Assembly (NCBI RefSeq): GCF_013620825.1
Contig: NZ_NJIC01000051.1
Coordinates: 1 to 64,000 of the forward strand
Length of the DNA stretch: 64,000 nucleotides
Direction of reading: 5' to 3'
DNA from: Rhodanobacter sp. PCA2
Lineage (GTDB): Bacteria; Pseudomonadota; Gammaproteobacteria; Xanthomonadales; Rhodanobacteraceae
Shown here: positions 1 through 8,909 of the stretch, piece by piece
Layout of the letters: each line of letters starts with the position of its first letter
Position numbering within the stretch: position 1 is the first letter of the stretch
Notes under the pieces: generated by a model
The model's input: only the letters and a program-made list of their open reading frames with translations
What the model was told of the DNA's origin: nothing
Databases searched by the model: none
Program-made: the position numbers and the translations under genes

Positions 1-95
1 GGCCATCCTGCGGACTTTCCTTCACCCGCCCGCCGCGCCATAGGGGCCCCGGTAAAGCAGCGCGCTCCCGGCGCGCAGAAGCAACAGCAGGGCAC

Positions 96-129
<34 letters not shown>

Positions 130-156
130 AAGGATGGTCTGATTAATCAACGGCCT

Positions 157-266
157 GCTCGTCATTCCTGCAGTTTGCTCGTCATTCCTGCGAAAGCAGG
201 AATCCAGTGCCGTTGTGTTTCGTGGCTTACAGGCACTGGATCCCAGCTTCCGCTGGGATGACGAGC
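157..266. repeat. Dispersed palindromic intergenic repeat (GTCATTCC family)
   Basis: Left arm 177-211 and right arm 232-266 are near-complementary, both beginning GCTCGTCAT when read from the outside. A partial extra copy of the left end lies at 157-171. The GTCATTCC...GGAATCCAGTG layout is the common dispersed intergenic hairpin of Xanthomonadales genomes, recognised here by pattern. It has no coding content and may act as a transcript-end structure. Confidence 0.75.
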
Positions 267-273
267 AAAATCA

Positions 274-309
274 AAAGCGAAGCGCCGCACGCTCGCGGCG
301 CTTCGCTTT
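274..309. terminator. Strong hairpin, probable terminator
   Basis: A perfect 15-bp stem (274-288 with 295-309) closes a 6-nt loop. The arms begin AAAGCGAAGC and end GCTTCGCTTT, so an A/T flank is available in both directions. It probably ends a gene left of the window and insulates rpiA. Confidence 0.7.
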
Positions 310-478
310 GGCCGTTGCCCTTGCTTCTAGCGCGCACGATGCGCGCCTGCTCTTCCGGGGCCCCTCGGCGGCGGTGAGTCGTGGACGATCAGGCCACGCA
401 GCGGGCGAGGCCACGGATGGCCTCGCCTTTTCGCGCGGACAGGAGTCCGCTCGAAAGGCCACCCCGCGGCAAGCGCGA

Positions 479-516
479 CCCCTCACCCCAGCCCTCTCCC
501 CGGAGGGGAGAGGGGG
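479..516. repeat. Dispersed GC-rich hairpin repeat, copy 1
   Basis: The CCCTCACCCCAGCCCT motif is followed by a hairpin with arms CCCTCTCCCC (492-501) and GGGGAGAGGG (505-514). A near-identical copy lies at 54361-54398. It sits in the rpiA leader about 70 nt before the start codon. In-frame translation through it would add a proline/arginine-rich extension to RpiA, which I treat as spurious. Confidence 0.75.
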
Positions 517-587
517 CAAAACCGCCAGCCGCCACTCCTCCGCGCCATATCTGCGAGAATCCGCCTTCTCCCTGCAAGGCGCCACCC

Positions 588-1229
588 ATGAGCAACGCGA
601 ACGAGAAGAAGCTGGCCGGCGAAACCGCCGTGCGCTACGTCGAGGACGGCGCCATCGTGGGCGTGGGCACCGGCAGCACGGTGGCGTTCTTCATCGATGC
701 GCTGGCCGGCATGAAGGACCGCATCAAGGGCGCAGTATCCAGTTCCGAGCAGTCCACCGCGCAGCTGAAGAAGCACGGCATCGAGGTGTTCGACCTCAAC
801 GCCACCGGGCCGCTGGACATCTACATCGACGGCGCCGACGAGTGCGATCCGTTCAAGCGCCTGATCAAGGGCGGCGGCGCCGCGCTCACCCGCGAGAAGA
901 TCGTGGCGGCGGCGGCGCGGAAGTTCGTCTGCATCATCGACTCCAGCAAGCGCGTGGACGTGCTGGGCAAGTTCCCGCTGCCGATCGAGGTGATCCCGAT
1001 GGCGCGCAGCCTGGTATCGCGCGAGATCGTGAAGCTCGGCGGCCAGCCGGTGTGGCGCGACGGCGTCGTCACCGACAACGGCAACTGGATCCTCGACGTG
1101 CACGGCTGGCAGATCGCCGATCCGGTGGCGCTGGAGCAGCAGCTCAACCAGCTCGCCGGCGTGGTCACCGTGGGCTTGTTCGCGCAGCGCCCCGCCGACG
1201 TGGTGCTGGTGGGCGACCGGGAAATCTGA
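588..1229 (+). CDS. rpiA: Ribose-5-phosphate isomerase A
   Basis: Cytoplasmic isomerase interconverting ribose 5-phosphate and ribulose 5-phosphate in the non-oxidative pentose phosphate pathway. The 213-residue product matches the usual RpiA length (about 219). Family signatures are visible: the phosphate-binding GVGTGSTV near residue 25, DGADE near residue 82, and [11 protein letters not shown] near residue 95 with the catalytic Glu. The start at 588 is chosen because the product then begins right before the conserved N-terminal helix, with an AAGG ribosome-binding motif about 9 nt upstream. An in-frame ATG at 381 would add a repeat-encoded leader. It converges with the L,D-transpeptidase gene only 21 bp downstream. 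Confidence 0.95.
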   Translation: MSNANEKKLAGETAVRYVEDGAIVGVGTGSTVAFFIDALAGMKDRIKGAVSSSEQSTAQLKKHGIEVFDLNATGPLDIYIDGADECDPFKRLIKGGGAALTREKIVAAAARKFVCIIDSSKRVDVLGKFPLPIEVIPMARSLVSREIVKLGGQPVWRDGVVTDNGNWILDVHGWQIADPVALEQQLNQLAGVVTVGLFAQRPADVVLVGDREI

Positions 1230-1275
1230 GCCGCTGCAGGAGGGCGCTGCTCAGGGCGCCGTGCCCTGCAGCGGC
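1230..1275. terminator. Bidirectional hairpin between rpiA and the L,D-transpeptidase gene
   Basis: Perfect 11-bp arms (1230-1240 and 1265-1275) flank further inner GC-rich complementarity. It begins immediately after the rpiA stop and overlaps the last codons of the convergent gene. No T-run is seen, so its strength is uncertain. Confidence 0.5.
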
Positions 1276-2894
1276 GAGGTGCGGCGGCGATCCAGCGCGG
1301 CGAGCAGCTTGCCGTCGCGCTGGTAGATGTCCGAGCGGTAGCCGACCCGGCCGTCGTCGTGCAGTTCCACCGTCCAGTAGGCGAGCAGCAGCGGGACCGG
1401 GTTCGCCACGTTCACGGTCTGCGTATTGCCGGTGTCGATCGCGCGGTCCAGCGCCGCCCGGTCCCACTTCGCCGCATCGTCCAGCACCAGCACCGCCAGC
1501 TCGCGCGGATGCTCCACGCGGATGCAGCCGGAACTGAAGTCGCGCTGGCTGGCGTCGAACAGCGCCTGGTGCGGCGTGTCGTGCAGGTAGACCGCGAACG
1601 GGTTCGGGAAGCGGATCACCAGCCGCCCCAGCGAGTTGCCGGGGCCGGCGTCCTGGCGCAGCACGATGCCGCGCGGGTTGTTCCAGTTCACGCTCTTGGG
1701 CGACACCGGCTGGCCCTGGCTGTCCAGCACGCGGATGCGGCTGGCCGCGAGGTAGCCGGGGTTGGCGCGCACCTTGGGCAGGATGTCGTTCTTCAGGATG
1801 GTGGGCGGCACGGTCCAGGTCGGGTTGAGCGTCATGTAGGTGATGCGCGACTTGAACACCGGCGTGCTGCGGTACGGCTTGCCCACCTGCACGCGCGAAC
1901 TCCACACCGGCTTGCCGTCGCGGTAGTAGCTGACCTTGTAGCCGGCGATGTCGACCACCACGAAGTTGCCCTGCGCCTGGAACAGCAGCCAGCGCGCGCG
2001 TTCCAGGTTCACCCGGAGCTGGTCGACGCGCCGGTTCGCCGGCACGTTGAGCGCGGCGCGGGTACTCCCGCCCACGCTGCCGTCGACGGCCAGGTACTGG
2101 TCCTGCTGGAAGTGCTTCACCGCCGACTCCAGCGTGGCGTCGTAGTGTTCGCCCGCCGCCTCGTCCGCCGCGAGGTAACCGCCCGCGACCAGCCGCTGGC
2201 GCAGCAGCGGCACGCGCGCATCCTGCATGCCCGGCTTCAGGGTGGGGCCGTCCGGCAGCGTGGGCCAGCCGCCGCGCCGCGCCACCTCGCGCAGCTGCGC
2301 CAGCGCCGTGCGCAGGCGGTCGTACAGCGGATTCTGCGGACGGGCACGGGCGAACAGCGCGGTGATCTGGCCGCTGCCCACGGCGTCGACGACCGCCTGC
2401 AGGCCTTGCGCCGGATCGAGCGGGCGCGCCTCGAAATTCCACTGCGGGTCCAGCGTGACCGGATCGACCTTGCCCCGGTAAAGCTGCACCAGCGCGGCGA
2501 AGCAGGCGTCGGTGGCGGCGAGGTCGAAACGCGCGCGCTGCTCCGGCGTGCCCTGGCCGCCGGCCAGCGCGGCACGTTGCGCCTGGAGCTGCGCCAGGCC
2601 GAAGTCCTCCGGATCGAGTCCGTCCGAGGCGGTGTCGGCCAGCGCGGCCAGCAACTGGTCCACCGTGGCGGCTTGCGTCCACGCCGGCGCGAACTGGCGC
2701 TGCCGGTAGAAATCCGCCAACGCCCGGGTTTGCGCCGGGCTCGCGCCGCCGGGCGCCGCGAGCTGTTCCACCCGGGCGCGGATGGCTTCCGCCACCGGGT
2801 CCGGACCCTGTGCGCGGCTGGCCAGCGGCAGCACGAGGCACAAGGCGAGCAGCAGCGACTGCAAACGCGACAATGAAAGCGACACGGCCGGCAT
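1251..2894 (-). CDS. YcbB-like murein L,D-transpeptidase
   Basis: Periplasmic peptidoglycan enzyme predicted to form 3-3 (mDAP-mDAP) cross-links. The product is 547 residues. It has an N-terminal hydrophobic signal segment (about residues 7-25), a scaffold region, a peptidoglycan-binding region around residues 195-260, and a C-terminal YkuD catalytic domain. The active-site motif is HDTP followed by SSGCIRVEHP, with Cys near residue 457. This domain order matches E. coli LdtD (YcbB). The ATG at 2894 is preferred because it places the signal peptide at the N-terminus; a start at 2966 would add 24 unrelated residues. It is divergent from the second transpeptidase-type gene at 3022, so the two may share a 127-bp control region. 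Confidence 0.88.
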   Translation of the reverse strand: MPAVSLSLSRLQSLLLALCLVLPLASRAQGPDPVAEAIRARVEQLAAPGGASPAQTRALADFYRQRQFAPAWTQAATVDQLLAALADTASDGLDPEDFGLAQLQAQRAALAGGQGTPEQRARFDLAATDACFAALVQLYRGKVDPVTLDPQWNFEARPLDPAQGLQAVVDAVGSGQITALFARARPQNPLYDRLRTALAQLREVARRGGWPTLPDGPTLKPGMQDARVPLLRQRLVAGGYLAADEAAGEHYDATLESAVKHFQQDQYLAVDGSVGGSTRAALNVPANRRVDQLRVNLERARWLLFQAQGNFVVVDIAGYKVSYYRDGKPVWSSRVQVGKPYRSTPVFKSRITYMTLNPTWTVPPTILKNDILPKVRANPGYLAASRIRVLDSQGQPVSPKSVNWNNPRGIVLRQDAGPGNSLGRLVIRFPNPFAVYLHDTPHQALFDASQRDFSSGCIRVEHPRELAVLVLDDAAKWDRAALDRAIDTGNTQTVNVANPVPLLLAYWTVELHDDGRVGYRSDIYQRDGKLLAALDRRRTSPLQGTAP

Positions 2895-3021
2895 CCTTCG
2901 TTCCCTGGCAATGTCCCTGTATAGCGCAGAGCGGTGCCCGGGCGATAACGCCGACGTTTCGAACAATTGCTTAACGCCGTGCAGCTAGCATCTGCGCTTT
3001 GCACGCCGCATTTTTCTACCG

Positions 3022-3726
3022 ATGAGTCTTCCCGTTCGCCGCGCCGCCATGCTGGCCGCGCTCGCCTCGGGCATCAGCCTGCTGTTGCCTGCCCATGCCG
3101 CCGAAACGCCGCTGGCCGCCGCCCTGCATCGGCTGGCGCCGGCCGCGAATCCCGCCGTGATCGACCTGGCGCTGAAGGCCACCGACTGCGCCACGGCGCG
3201 CGGCGAGCCGCCCTCGGACCGGCTGGCGGTGATCGACTACTCGCTGCCCTCCACCGAACCGCGGCTGTGGGTGTTCGACCTGGTCCACCGCAAGCTGCTG
3301 TTCCACGAGCTGGTGGCGCATGGCCGCAATTCCGGCGACGACCTGGCCACGAAGTTCTCCAACCGGCCCGAGAGCCTGGAATCCAGCCTGGGCCTGTTCC
3401 GCACGCTGGGCGTGTACGACGGCCGCAACGGCTATTCGCTGCGCATGGAAGGGCTGGACCCCGGCTTCAACAGCAACGCGCTGGAGCGCGCGCTGGTGAT
3501 CCACGGCGCCTCCTACGTGAACTCGTCGCTGGCGCGCAAGGCCGGCCGCATCGGCCGCAGCTGGGGTTGCCCGGCCGTACGCCCTGCGGTGGCGCGCCAG
3601 CTCATCGACGCGCTGAAGGACGGCCAGTACGTGTTTTCGTACTACCCGAACCGGCAATGGCTGGGCAGCTCGCGCAACCTGCAGTGCAGCCCCGCGCAGG
3701 TCGCCACCGCCAGTCTGGCGCATTGA
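3022..3726 (+). CDS. Secreted YkuD_2-type murein L,D-transpeptidase catalytic domain protein
   Basis: A 234-residue protein with a signal peptide (cleavage after AHA, residue 27) and a catalytic domain of the YkuD_2 kind. Conserved elements are HGRNSGDD near residue 100, VIHGASYV with His161, and GRSWGCPAV with the predicted nucleophile Cys183. The family is thought to act on peptidoglycan in the periplasm; substrate is not established. It is transcribed divergently from the larger L,D-transpeptidase. It is followed by a strong bidirectional terminator at 3770-3796, so it is probably monocistronic. Confidence 0.85.
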   Translation: MSLPVRRAAMLAALASGISLLLPAHAAETPLAAALHRLAPAANPAVIDLALKATDCATARGEPPSDRLAVIDYSLPSTEPRLWVFDLVHRKLLFHELVAHGRNSGDDLATKFSNRPESLESSLGLFRTLGVYDGRNGYSLRMEGLDPGFNSNALERALVIHGASYVNSSLARKAGRIGRSWGCPAVRPAVARQLIDALKDGQYVFSYYPNRQWLGSSRNLQCSPAQVATASLAH

Positions 3727-3769
3727 GCGCGGCGCCCCGCCGCGAAACCGGCACCTTGCGCCGCCCATG

Positions 3770-3796
3770 AAAAACGGCCCGCATCGGGCCGTTTTT
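3770..3796. terminator. Bidirectional rho-independent terminator
   Basis: Perfect arms AAAAACGGCCC (3770-3780) and GGGCCGTTTTT (3786-3796) form a short-loop hairpin. The A-tract and T-tract give a U-run in both directions. It separates the convergent transpeptidase (+) and CLC (-) genes. Confidence 0.9.
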
Positions 3797-3812
3797 CGTC
3801 GCGCCGCGCGGA

Positions 3813-5753
3813 TCAATGCGCAGCGTGATCCGGACCCTTGCGCGCATCGGCGGCCGCCTCTTCCGGACGCGGCTTGAGGCCGTCGCGGAAGCGCAGGTAG
3901 CGGGCGGAATGGCGCGCCTCGCGCAGGCGCCGGCCATGCGCGGCGAGGATGTCGCCGCGGGTGAGGATGCCGACCAGCCGGTGCGGATCGTCCTTGCTCA
4001 CCACGATCAGCCGTCCCACGTTCTCCGCCACCATGTGGTCGGCCGCCTCGCGCAGCGAATGGACCTCGTTCACCGCGATCGGCGGCCGCGTGACCAGCTC
4101 GCCCAGGGTCAGCGTGTAGTGCCATTGCGGATCGAGCAGGCTGCGCCGGGTCAGCACGCCGCGCACGTGGCCGCGCTCGTCCACCACCGGAAAGCCCTGG
4201 TGCAGCGACTCCGGCGTGCCGTCGTTGAGCCAGCGCCGCACCTCGGCCAGGGTCTGCGTGGTCTTCAGCGTCACCACGTCGCGCGCGCAGGCATCGCCCA
4301 CGACCACCTGGTCCAGATAATCGGCCGCGTACTCGGCCGGCACGCGCACGCCGCGGCGCGCGATCTTCTCGGTCATGATGGTGTTGCGCATCATCAATGC
4401 GGAAATCAGGTAGGCCGCGGTGCAGCCGCCCAGCAGCGGCAGCAGGCCGGCGGGCTGGGCGGTGGTCTCGAACGCGAACACCACCGCCGTGAGCAGCGCG
4501 CGCGAGGCGCCGGCGAAGATCGCCGCCATGCCCACCAGCGCGGCGATGCGCGGATCGATGCCGAAGTGCGGCGCCAGCGCCGCCACGCCGATGCCCATCA
4601 TCGCGCCCAGCGCGCCGCCGATGGTGAACAGCGGCGCCAGCGTGCCGCCGGAAGTGCCGCTGCCCAGCGAGATCGACCACGACACGAACTTCATCGCGCA
4701 CAGGAAGGCCAGCGCCGACAGCGTCAGCCGGCCGTTCACGATGTCCTCGATGTTGGTGTAGCCCACGCCCAGGGTGAGCGGCGCGAAGTAGCCAACCACG
4801 CCCACCACCACGCCGCCGATCGCCGGCCACCACATCCAGTGGATCGGCAGCTTCTCGAACAGGTCCTCGATGCCGTAGACGATGCGCGTGGTCCACACGC
4901 TGAGCAGGCCCACCACCGCGCCGATCAGCACGTAGGTGGCCAGCGCCCAGCCGCCCGGCGAGGCCAGCACCGGCATCGCGAACACCGGCGCGGTGCCCAT
5001 CAGCACGTAGCGCGTGCCGGTGGCGGCCACGCAGGCCAGCGCCACCGGGATCAGCGAGCGCGGGCGCAGCTCGAACAGCAGCAGCTCCACCGCCAGCACC
5101 ACCGAGGCGATCGGCGCGGAGAAGATCGCCGACATGCCCGCCGCGGCGCCGGCCGCCAGCAGCACCTTGCGCTCGCTGCCGGTGACCTTGAGGATCTGGC
5201 CGATGAAGGAACCCAGCGCGCCGCCGGTGGCGATGATCGGGCCTTCCGCGCCGAACGGGCCGCCGGTGCCGATCGCGATCGCCGAGGAAATCGGCTTCAG
5301 GAAGGTGATGCGCGGCGGGATCTTCGACTCGTTCAGCAGCACCTGCTCCATCGCCTCGGGGATGCCGTGGCCGCGGATCGCACGCGAACCCCAGCGCGCC
5401 ATGAAGCCCACGATCACGCCGCCCAGCGCCGGGATCAGCACCACCCACCAGCCGAGGTGCGGCACCGCGCCGGCCGGCGCGGAGAACGCGGTGGAGACGC
5501 GGCCGTAGAACACCAGGTTGGTGATCAGGCCGATCAGCATGGTGAGGATCTTCGCGATCAGCGCCGCGCCCATGCCCAGCACCACCGACACCGCGGTGAT
5601 GCGCAGCACGCGACGGTCGACCAGGGTGGAGCGCCGCGGCATCTTCGCCGCGTCCAGCGTCGCGCCCAGCGAAGGCGACAGCGGCAACGCGTCGGTGCTG
5701 CCTCCCGTGCGCACGTCGACGCGGCCGTGGGGATTGTCAGCCGGAGAGCTCAT
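3813..5753 (-). CDS. CLC-family chloride transporter with C-terminal CBS pair
   Basis: Inner-membrane CLC protein of 646 residues: about 10-12 hydrophobic helices followed by two cytoplasmic CBS domains (roughly residues 470-620). Pore signatures are GHGIPE (usually GSGIPE) and GPFGAEGP, which keeps the gating glutamate. At the position equivalent to the E. coli ClcA proton glutamate (E203), the segment FSAPIASVVLAVELLLFE carries Leu. This suggests weakened or absent proton coupling (inference). The ATG at 5753 is used; a TTG 21 nt upstream gives 653 residues, and neither has a clear ribosome-binding site. It ends against the terminator at 3770-3796. Confidence 0.88.
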   Translation of the reverse strand: MSSPADNPHGRVDVRTGGSTDALPLSPSLGATLDAAKMPRRSTLVDRRVLRITAVSVVLGMGAALIAKILTMLIGLITNLVFYGRVSTAFSAPAGAVPHLGWWVVLIPALGGVIVGFMARWGSRAIRGHGIPEAMEQVLLNESKIPPRITFLKPISSAIAIGTGGPFGAEGPIIATGGALGSFIGQILKVTGSERKVLLAAGAAAGMSAIFSAPIASVVLAVELLLFELRPRSLIPVALACVAATGTRYVLMGTAPVFAMPVLASPGGWALATYVLIGAVVGLLSVWTTRIVYGIEDLFEKLPIHWMWWPAIGGVVVGVVGYFAPLTLGVGYTNIEDIVNGRLTLSALAFLCAMKFVSWSISLGSGTSGGTLAPLFTIGGALGAMMGIGVAALAPHFGIDPRIAALVGMAAIFAGASRALLTAVVFAFETTAQPAGLLPLLGGCTAAYLISALMMRNTIMTEKIARRGVRVPAEYAADYLDQVVVGDACARDVVTLKTTQTLAEVRRWLNDGTPESLHQGFPVVDERGHVRGVLTRRSLLDPQWHYTLTLGELVTRPPIAVNEVHSLREAADHMVAENVGRLIVVSKDDPHRLVGILTRGDILAAHGRRLREARHSARYLRFRDGLKPRPEEAAADARKGPDHAAH

Positions 5754-5921
5754 GGAGGGTTCGCGATGACTCAAAACGGCAATTCTAAGCCGCGCCCCGC
5801 GCGAACCGAAGCAGCAGGATCTTGCGGGATGGCCGCCAGTCAGCCACGCGCATGCCCCGGGACCACGGCCACCGGCGCAACGGGGAAGGCAGGCGCGCCC
5901 GCCTTCCCCGGCGCCGCCGCA

Positions 5922-6338
5922 TCAATGATGCAGCATGCCCATCATCAGGCCGCCGAACACCAGCGCCAGCACGATCGCCAGCACGTAGAACAGCACCATG
6001 TAGAGCAGTTGCACCAGGCAGGACTTGCCGTAGCCGACCTGGTTGCCGTCCTGGCCCGGCAGCAGCAGGTTGATGACCAGCGCACCCACCAGGAACTGCG
6101 CCACGAAGGACAGCAGGCCGCCCACGCTGCCGTGCAGGACCAGCGACACCAGCACCGAGGCCAGCCACGACACCACCACCACGGCGAGCGCCCGGGCGAA
6201 CGCCGGCATGTGTCCCACCACCAGGCGATACGCCAGGCTCAACACCAGCGCCGACACCAGCACGCCGACCACGATCGCCACCAGGCCGGCCAGCAGCCCG
6301 AAGCCCGCCAATGCACCAAACACCGAAATCCCCAACAT
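5922..6338 (-). CDS. Small four-helix inner-membrane protein, unknown function
   Basis: 138 residues, mostly hydrophobic, with about four predicted transmembrane segments and a polar loop containing LPGQDGNQVGYG. I do not recognise a family. The ATG at 6338 is supported by GGGAGG about 6 nt upstream on the minus strand; a longer frame from 6422 would start in low-complexity sequence. It lies 168 bp upstream of the CLC gene on the same strand, so co-transcription is possible. A role in ion or envelope homeostasis would be a guess. Confidence 0.7.
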   Translation of the reverse strand: MLGISVFGALAGFGLLAGLVAIVVGVLVSALVLSLAYRLVVGHMPAFARALAVVVVSWLASVLVSLVLHGSVGGLLSFVAQFLVGALVINLLLPGQDGNQVGYGKSCLVQLLYMVLFYVLAIVLALVFGGLMMGMLHH

Positions 6339-6546
6339 AGATCGCCTCCCTGTCGTCGATGAGCCGCCGCGGCTCCCATGCCGCGACGGCCGGCCCAGCC
6401 TAACCGATCGCACCAGCGGCATGGCGCCCCGGGGCGCAACCCCGGTTCGTCCGGAAGCCGCGCCTCCGGCCTTCTGTGGTCGTACCCTGCGGGATGCCGG
6501 ACCATCGGACCGCGGCGCCTTCGGACGCGCCCCCTTGCGGCGGCAG
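6339..6546. other. Intergenic region between small membrane gene and dgo promoter
   Basis: No supported gene. It contains a GCGCCCCGGGGCGC palindrome at 6424-6437. Otherwise it is GC-rich spacer. Confidence 0.5.
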
Positions 6547-6590
6547 GTGACGCGGCCCGCCGGACTTGCTATAAGATAAATGTATTACAA
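6547..6590 (+). promoter_or_regulatory. Predicted dgo operon promoter with overlapping FadR-type operator
   Basis: A -35-like GTGACG (6547-6552), a 17-nt spacer and a -10-like TATAAG (6570-6575) predict a start near 6582. ATGTATTACAA at 6580-6590, which reads TTGTAATACAT on the minus strand, fits the FadR/GntR subfamily operator pattern TnGTnnnACnA in 5 of 6 positions. It would overlap the start site, consistent with autorepression. Related sites precede the TonB receptor (22839-22855) and galM (27405-27421). Confidence 0.55.
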
Positions 6591-6635
6591 ATAATGACCA
6601 CGACCCGGCGACCCGCCGCGGCCAGGAGAACAGGC

Positions 6636-7343
6636 ATGGTGAAGCCCGTCGTCGTGCGCAACCTGCATGGCCAGGTGGTACAGGAACTGGGTCGGCAAAT
6701 CGTCGGCGGCGCGATCGCCGTGGGCGAGAACCTGCCCCGCGAGGAATTGCTGGCCGAACGCATGCAGGTCAGCCGCACCGCGTTGCGCGAGGCCATGAAG
6801 GTGCTGTCCGCCAAGGGCCTGATCGAATCGCGGCAGAAGACCGGCACCCGCGTGCGCGACACCATGTACTGGAACCAGCTCGACGCCGACGTGCTGGCCT
6901 GGCGCTGCGCCTCCATGCCCACCGAGGATTTCGTCGAGAAGCTGGTGGAGATGCGCGAGGTGATCGAGCCCGCCGCCGCGGCCGCCGCCGCGCGCCAGCG
7001 CAACGACGAGCAACTGGCCCGCATCGAGGTCGCCTACGAGGCCATGGCCGCCGCGGCCGACCTGGAAGCCTGGTCCGAGGCGGATCTGGCCTTCCACGAA
7101 GCCGTGCTGCGCTCCACCAACAACGAGCTGATGGCCTCGCTGTTCTCGGTGATCGAGACCGCGTTGGGCAGCTACTTCCAGTTGTCCGCGAGCATCGCCG
7201 GCAACTTCCGCTACTCGCTGCCGCACCACAAGAAGGTGCTGGACGCGATCCGCCGCCGCCAGCCGGAAGTGGCGCGCAAGGCGATGCAGAAGATGGTGGC
7301 CGACTCGCGCAGCAACATCCGCCGCAACACCCGGAAGGCCTGA
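6636..7343 (+). CDS. dgoR: FadR-subfamily GntR transcriptional regulator of galactonate/galactose genes
   Basis: A 235-residue regulator. The N-terminal winged-helix domain (about residues 8-70) has the GntR signature LPREELLAERMQVSRTALRE. The all-helical FCD effector domain follows (about residues 85-225), with Asp and His residues that normally bind metal and a sugar acid, including FHEAVL and LPHHKK. The start at 6636 has AGGAG 7 nt upstream; an in-frame ATG at 6594 lies almost on the predicted transcription start and lacks a ribosome-binding site. It is first in the operon with the kinase 7 nt downstream, the layout of E. coli DgoR. The effector is probably galactonate or KDGal (inference). 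Confidence 0.85.
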   Translation: MVKPVVVRNLHGQVVQELGRQIVGGAIAVGENLPREELLAERMQVSRTALREAMKVLSAKGLIESRQKTGTRVRDTMYWNQLDADVLAWRCASMPTEDFVEKLVEMREVIEPAAAAAAARQRNDEQLARIEVAYEAMAAAADLEAWSEADLAFHEAVLRSTNNELMASLFSVIETALGSYFQLSASIAGNFRYSLPHHKKVLDAIRRRQPEVARKAMQKMVADSRSNIRRNTRKA

Positions 7344-7350
7344 ACCCGCG

Positions 7351-8280
7351 ATGCATGGACTGATAGGACTCGACTGGGGCACCTCCAGCCTGCGCGCCTA
7401 CCGCTTCGACGGCGCGGGCCGCATCGCGGAGACGCGGGCGCGGCCCTGGGGCATCCGCCAGTTGCCGGAGGGCGGGTTCGACGCCGCGCTCGCCGACGTC
7501 ACCGCCGGCTGGCCGCTGCTGCCGCGACTGGCCTGCGGCATGGTCGGCAGCCGCGGCGGCTGGCTGGAAGTGCCCTACCTCGACCTGCCCGCCGAGCTGG
7601 CGCACCTCGTAGATGCGCTGGACCGCCTGCGCGCCGCCGACGGCATGGACGTCCATCTGGTGCCCGGCCTGCGCGACCCGCACGGCCCCGACGTGATGCG
7701 CGGCGAGGAAACCCAGCTCGCCGGCGCGCTGGCGCTGCGCCCCGCGCTGGCCGCGGCCTCGTCCTTCGTCCTGCCCGGCACGCACAGCAAGTGGGCGGTG
7801 GTGCGCGACGGCGCGGTGACCGGCTTCCGCACCCTGATGACCGGCGAGCTGTACGCGCTGCTGCAACGCCACTCGATCCTCGGCGGCGACGCGACGGCAA
7901 CACGCGACGACGCCGCGTTCGCCCGCGGCGTGGCCACAGCCCGCGACAGCGGCGCGGCCGGCGCACTGGGCCGGCTGTTCACCGCCCGCGCGCTGATGCT
8001 GGATGGCGTACTGGCGCCCGGCGCCGTGCCCGATTACCTCTCCGGCCTGCTGATCGGCGAGGAATTCCGCATCGCGCTGGCCGACGGCCTCGCCCGCCGC
8101 GACGTACCGCTGCAACTGATCGGCGACCCCGCGCTGTGCGAGCGCTACCGCCGCGCGGCCGCCCTGTTCGACATCGATCTGCCGTCGCCGCTGCAGGACG
8201 CCGCCGCCCACGGCTTGTGGCGGCTGGCCGTGCAGGCCGGCGTGGCCGTCACCGCTCCCGAGGAAACCCGCGCATGCTGA
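7351..8280 (+). CDS. dgoK: 2-dehydro-3-deoxygalactonokinase
   Basis: Cytoplasmic kinase phosphorylating 2-keto-3-deoxygalactonate (KDGal) with ATP to KDPGal, the fourth step of the De Ley-Doudoroff route. The 309-residue product starts with the sugar-kinase phosphate loop LIGLDWGTSSLRAY. It carries the family motif LPGTHSKW near residue 143 and TLMTGELYALL near residue 164. E. coli DgoK is about 292 residues. The stop overlaps the aldolase start by 7 nt, indicating translational coupling. Confidence 0.9.
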   Translation: MHGLIGLDWGTSSLRAYRFDGAGRIAETRARPWGIRQLPEGGFDAALADVTAGWPLLPRLACGMVGSRGGWLEVPYLDLPAELAHLVDALDRLRAADGMDVHLVPGLRDPHGPDVMRGEETQLAGALALRPALAAASSFVLPGTHSKWAVVRDGAVTGFRTLMTGELYALLQRHSILGGDATATRDDAAFARGVATARDSGAAGALGRLFTARALMLDGVLAPGAVPDYLSGLLIGEEFRIALADGLARRDVPLQLIGDPALCERYRRAAALFDIDLPSPLQDAAAHGLWRLAVQAGVAVTAPEETRAC

Positions 8281-8909
8281 CCCCCTGGCTCACCCCGCTG
8301 CCGCTGGTGGCGATACTGCGCGGCCTTGCGCCCGACGAGGCGGTCGCCACCGGCCGCGCAATCGTGGACGCCGGCTTCCGCATGCTGGAGGTGCCGCTCA
8401 ACTCGCCGCAGCCGTTCGACAGCATTGCCCGGCTGTCCGCCGCGCTGGGGGACGCCACGCTGGTCGGCGCGGGCACGGTGATGACGCCGGCCCACGTGGT
8501 CGCCGTCGCCGCCGCGGGCGGCCGGCTGATCGTGATGCCGCACGCCGACGTCGCGGTGATCCGCGCCGCCAAGGCCGCCGGCCTGTTCTGCGTGCCCGGC
8601 GTGGCCACGCCCACCGAGGCGTTCGCCGCGCTGGCCGCCGGCGCCGACGCGCTGAAACTGTTCCCCGCCGAGCAGAGCTCGCCCGCGGTGCTCAAGGCCT
8701 GGCGCGCGGTGCTGCCGCGCGAGGCGCCGGTGCTGCCGGTGGGCGGCATCGCGCCCGACACCATGGCGCCCTGGGTCGCCGCCGGCGCCGCCGGCTTCGG
8801 CATCGGCTCCGCGCTGTACGCCCCCGGCCGTTCGCTGGACGACACCTCCCGGCGCGCCCGCGCTTTCGCGCAGGCTTGGCACAACCTGGATACGAGAGCC
8901 TGCTCATGA
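8274..8909 (+). CDS. dgoA: 2-dehydro-3-deoxy-6-phosphogalactonate aldolase
   Basis: Class I aldolase cleaving KDPGal to pyruvate and glyceraldehyde 3-phosphate. The 211-residue TIM barrel has LVAILRG near residue 11, the catalytic Glu in MLEVPLNSP, a GAGTV strand, and the Schiff-base Lys in ALKLFPAEQ. These are hallmarks of the KDPG/KDPGal aldolase family. Assignment to KDPGal rather than KDPG comes from the galactonate neighbours. ATG 8274 overlaps the end of dgoK, with GAGGAAA upstream. It is followed by an unusual 256-bp gap holding nested inverted repeats. Confidence 0.9.
   Translation: MLTPWLTPLPLVAILRGLAPDEAVATGRAIVDAGFRMLEVPLNSPQPFDSIARLSAALGDATLVGAGTVMTPAHVVAVAAAGGRLIVMPHADVAVIRAAKAAGLFCVPGVATPTEAFAALAAGADALKLFPAEQSSPAVLKAWRAVLPREAPVLPVGGIAPDTMAPWVAAGAAGFGIGSALYAPGRSLDDTSRRARAFAQAWHNLDTRACS

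Noticed and set aside
381-587. N-terminal extension of RpiA
   Set aside because: It would translate a dispersed intergenic repeat into a Pro/Arg-rich leader; the 588 start gives the normal family length.
3816-6362. 848-residue open frame antisense to the CLC gene
   Set aside because: Arg/His/Gln-rich low-complexity translation with no domain; a by-product of GC-rich third codon positions in the real minus-strand gene.
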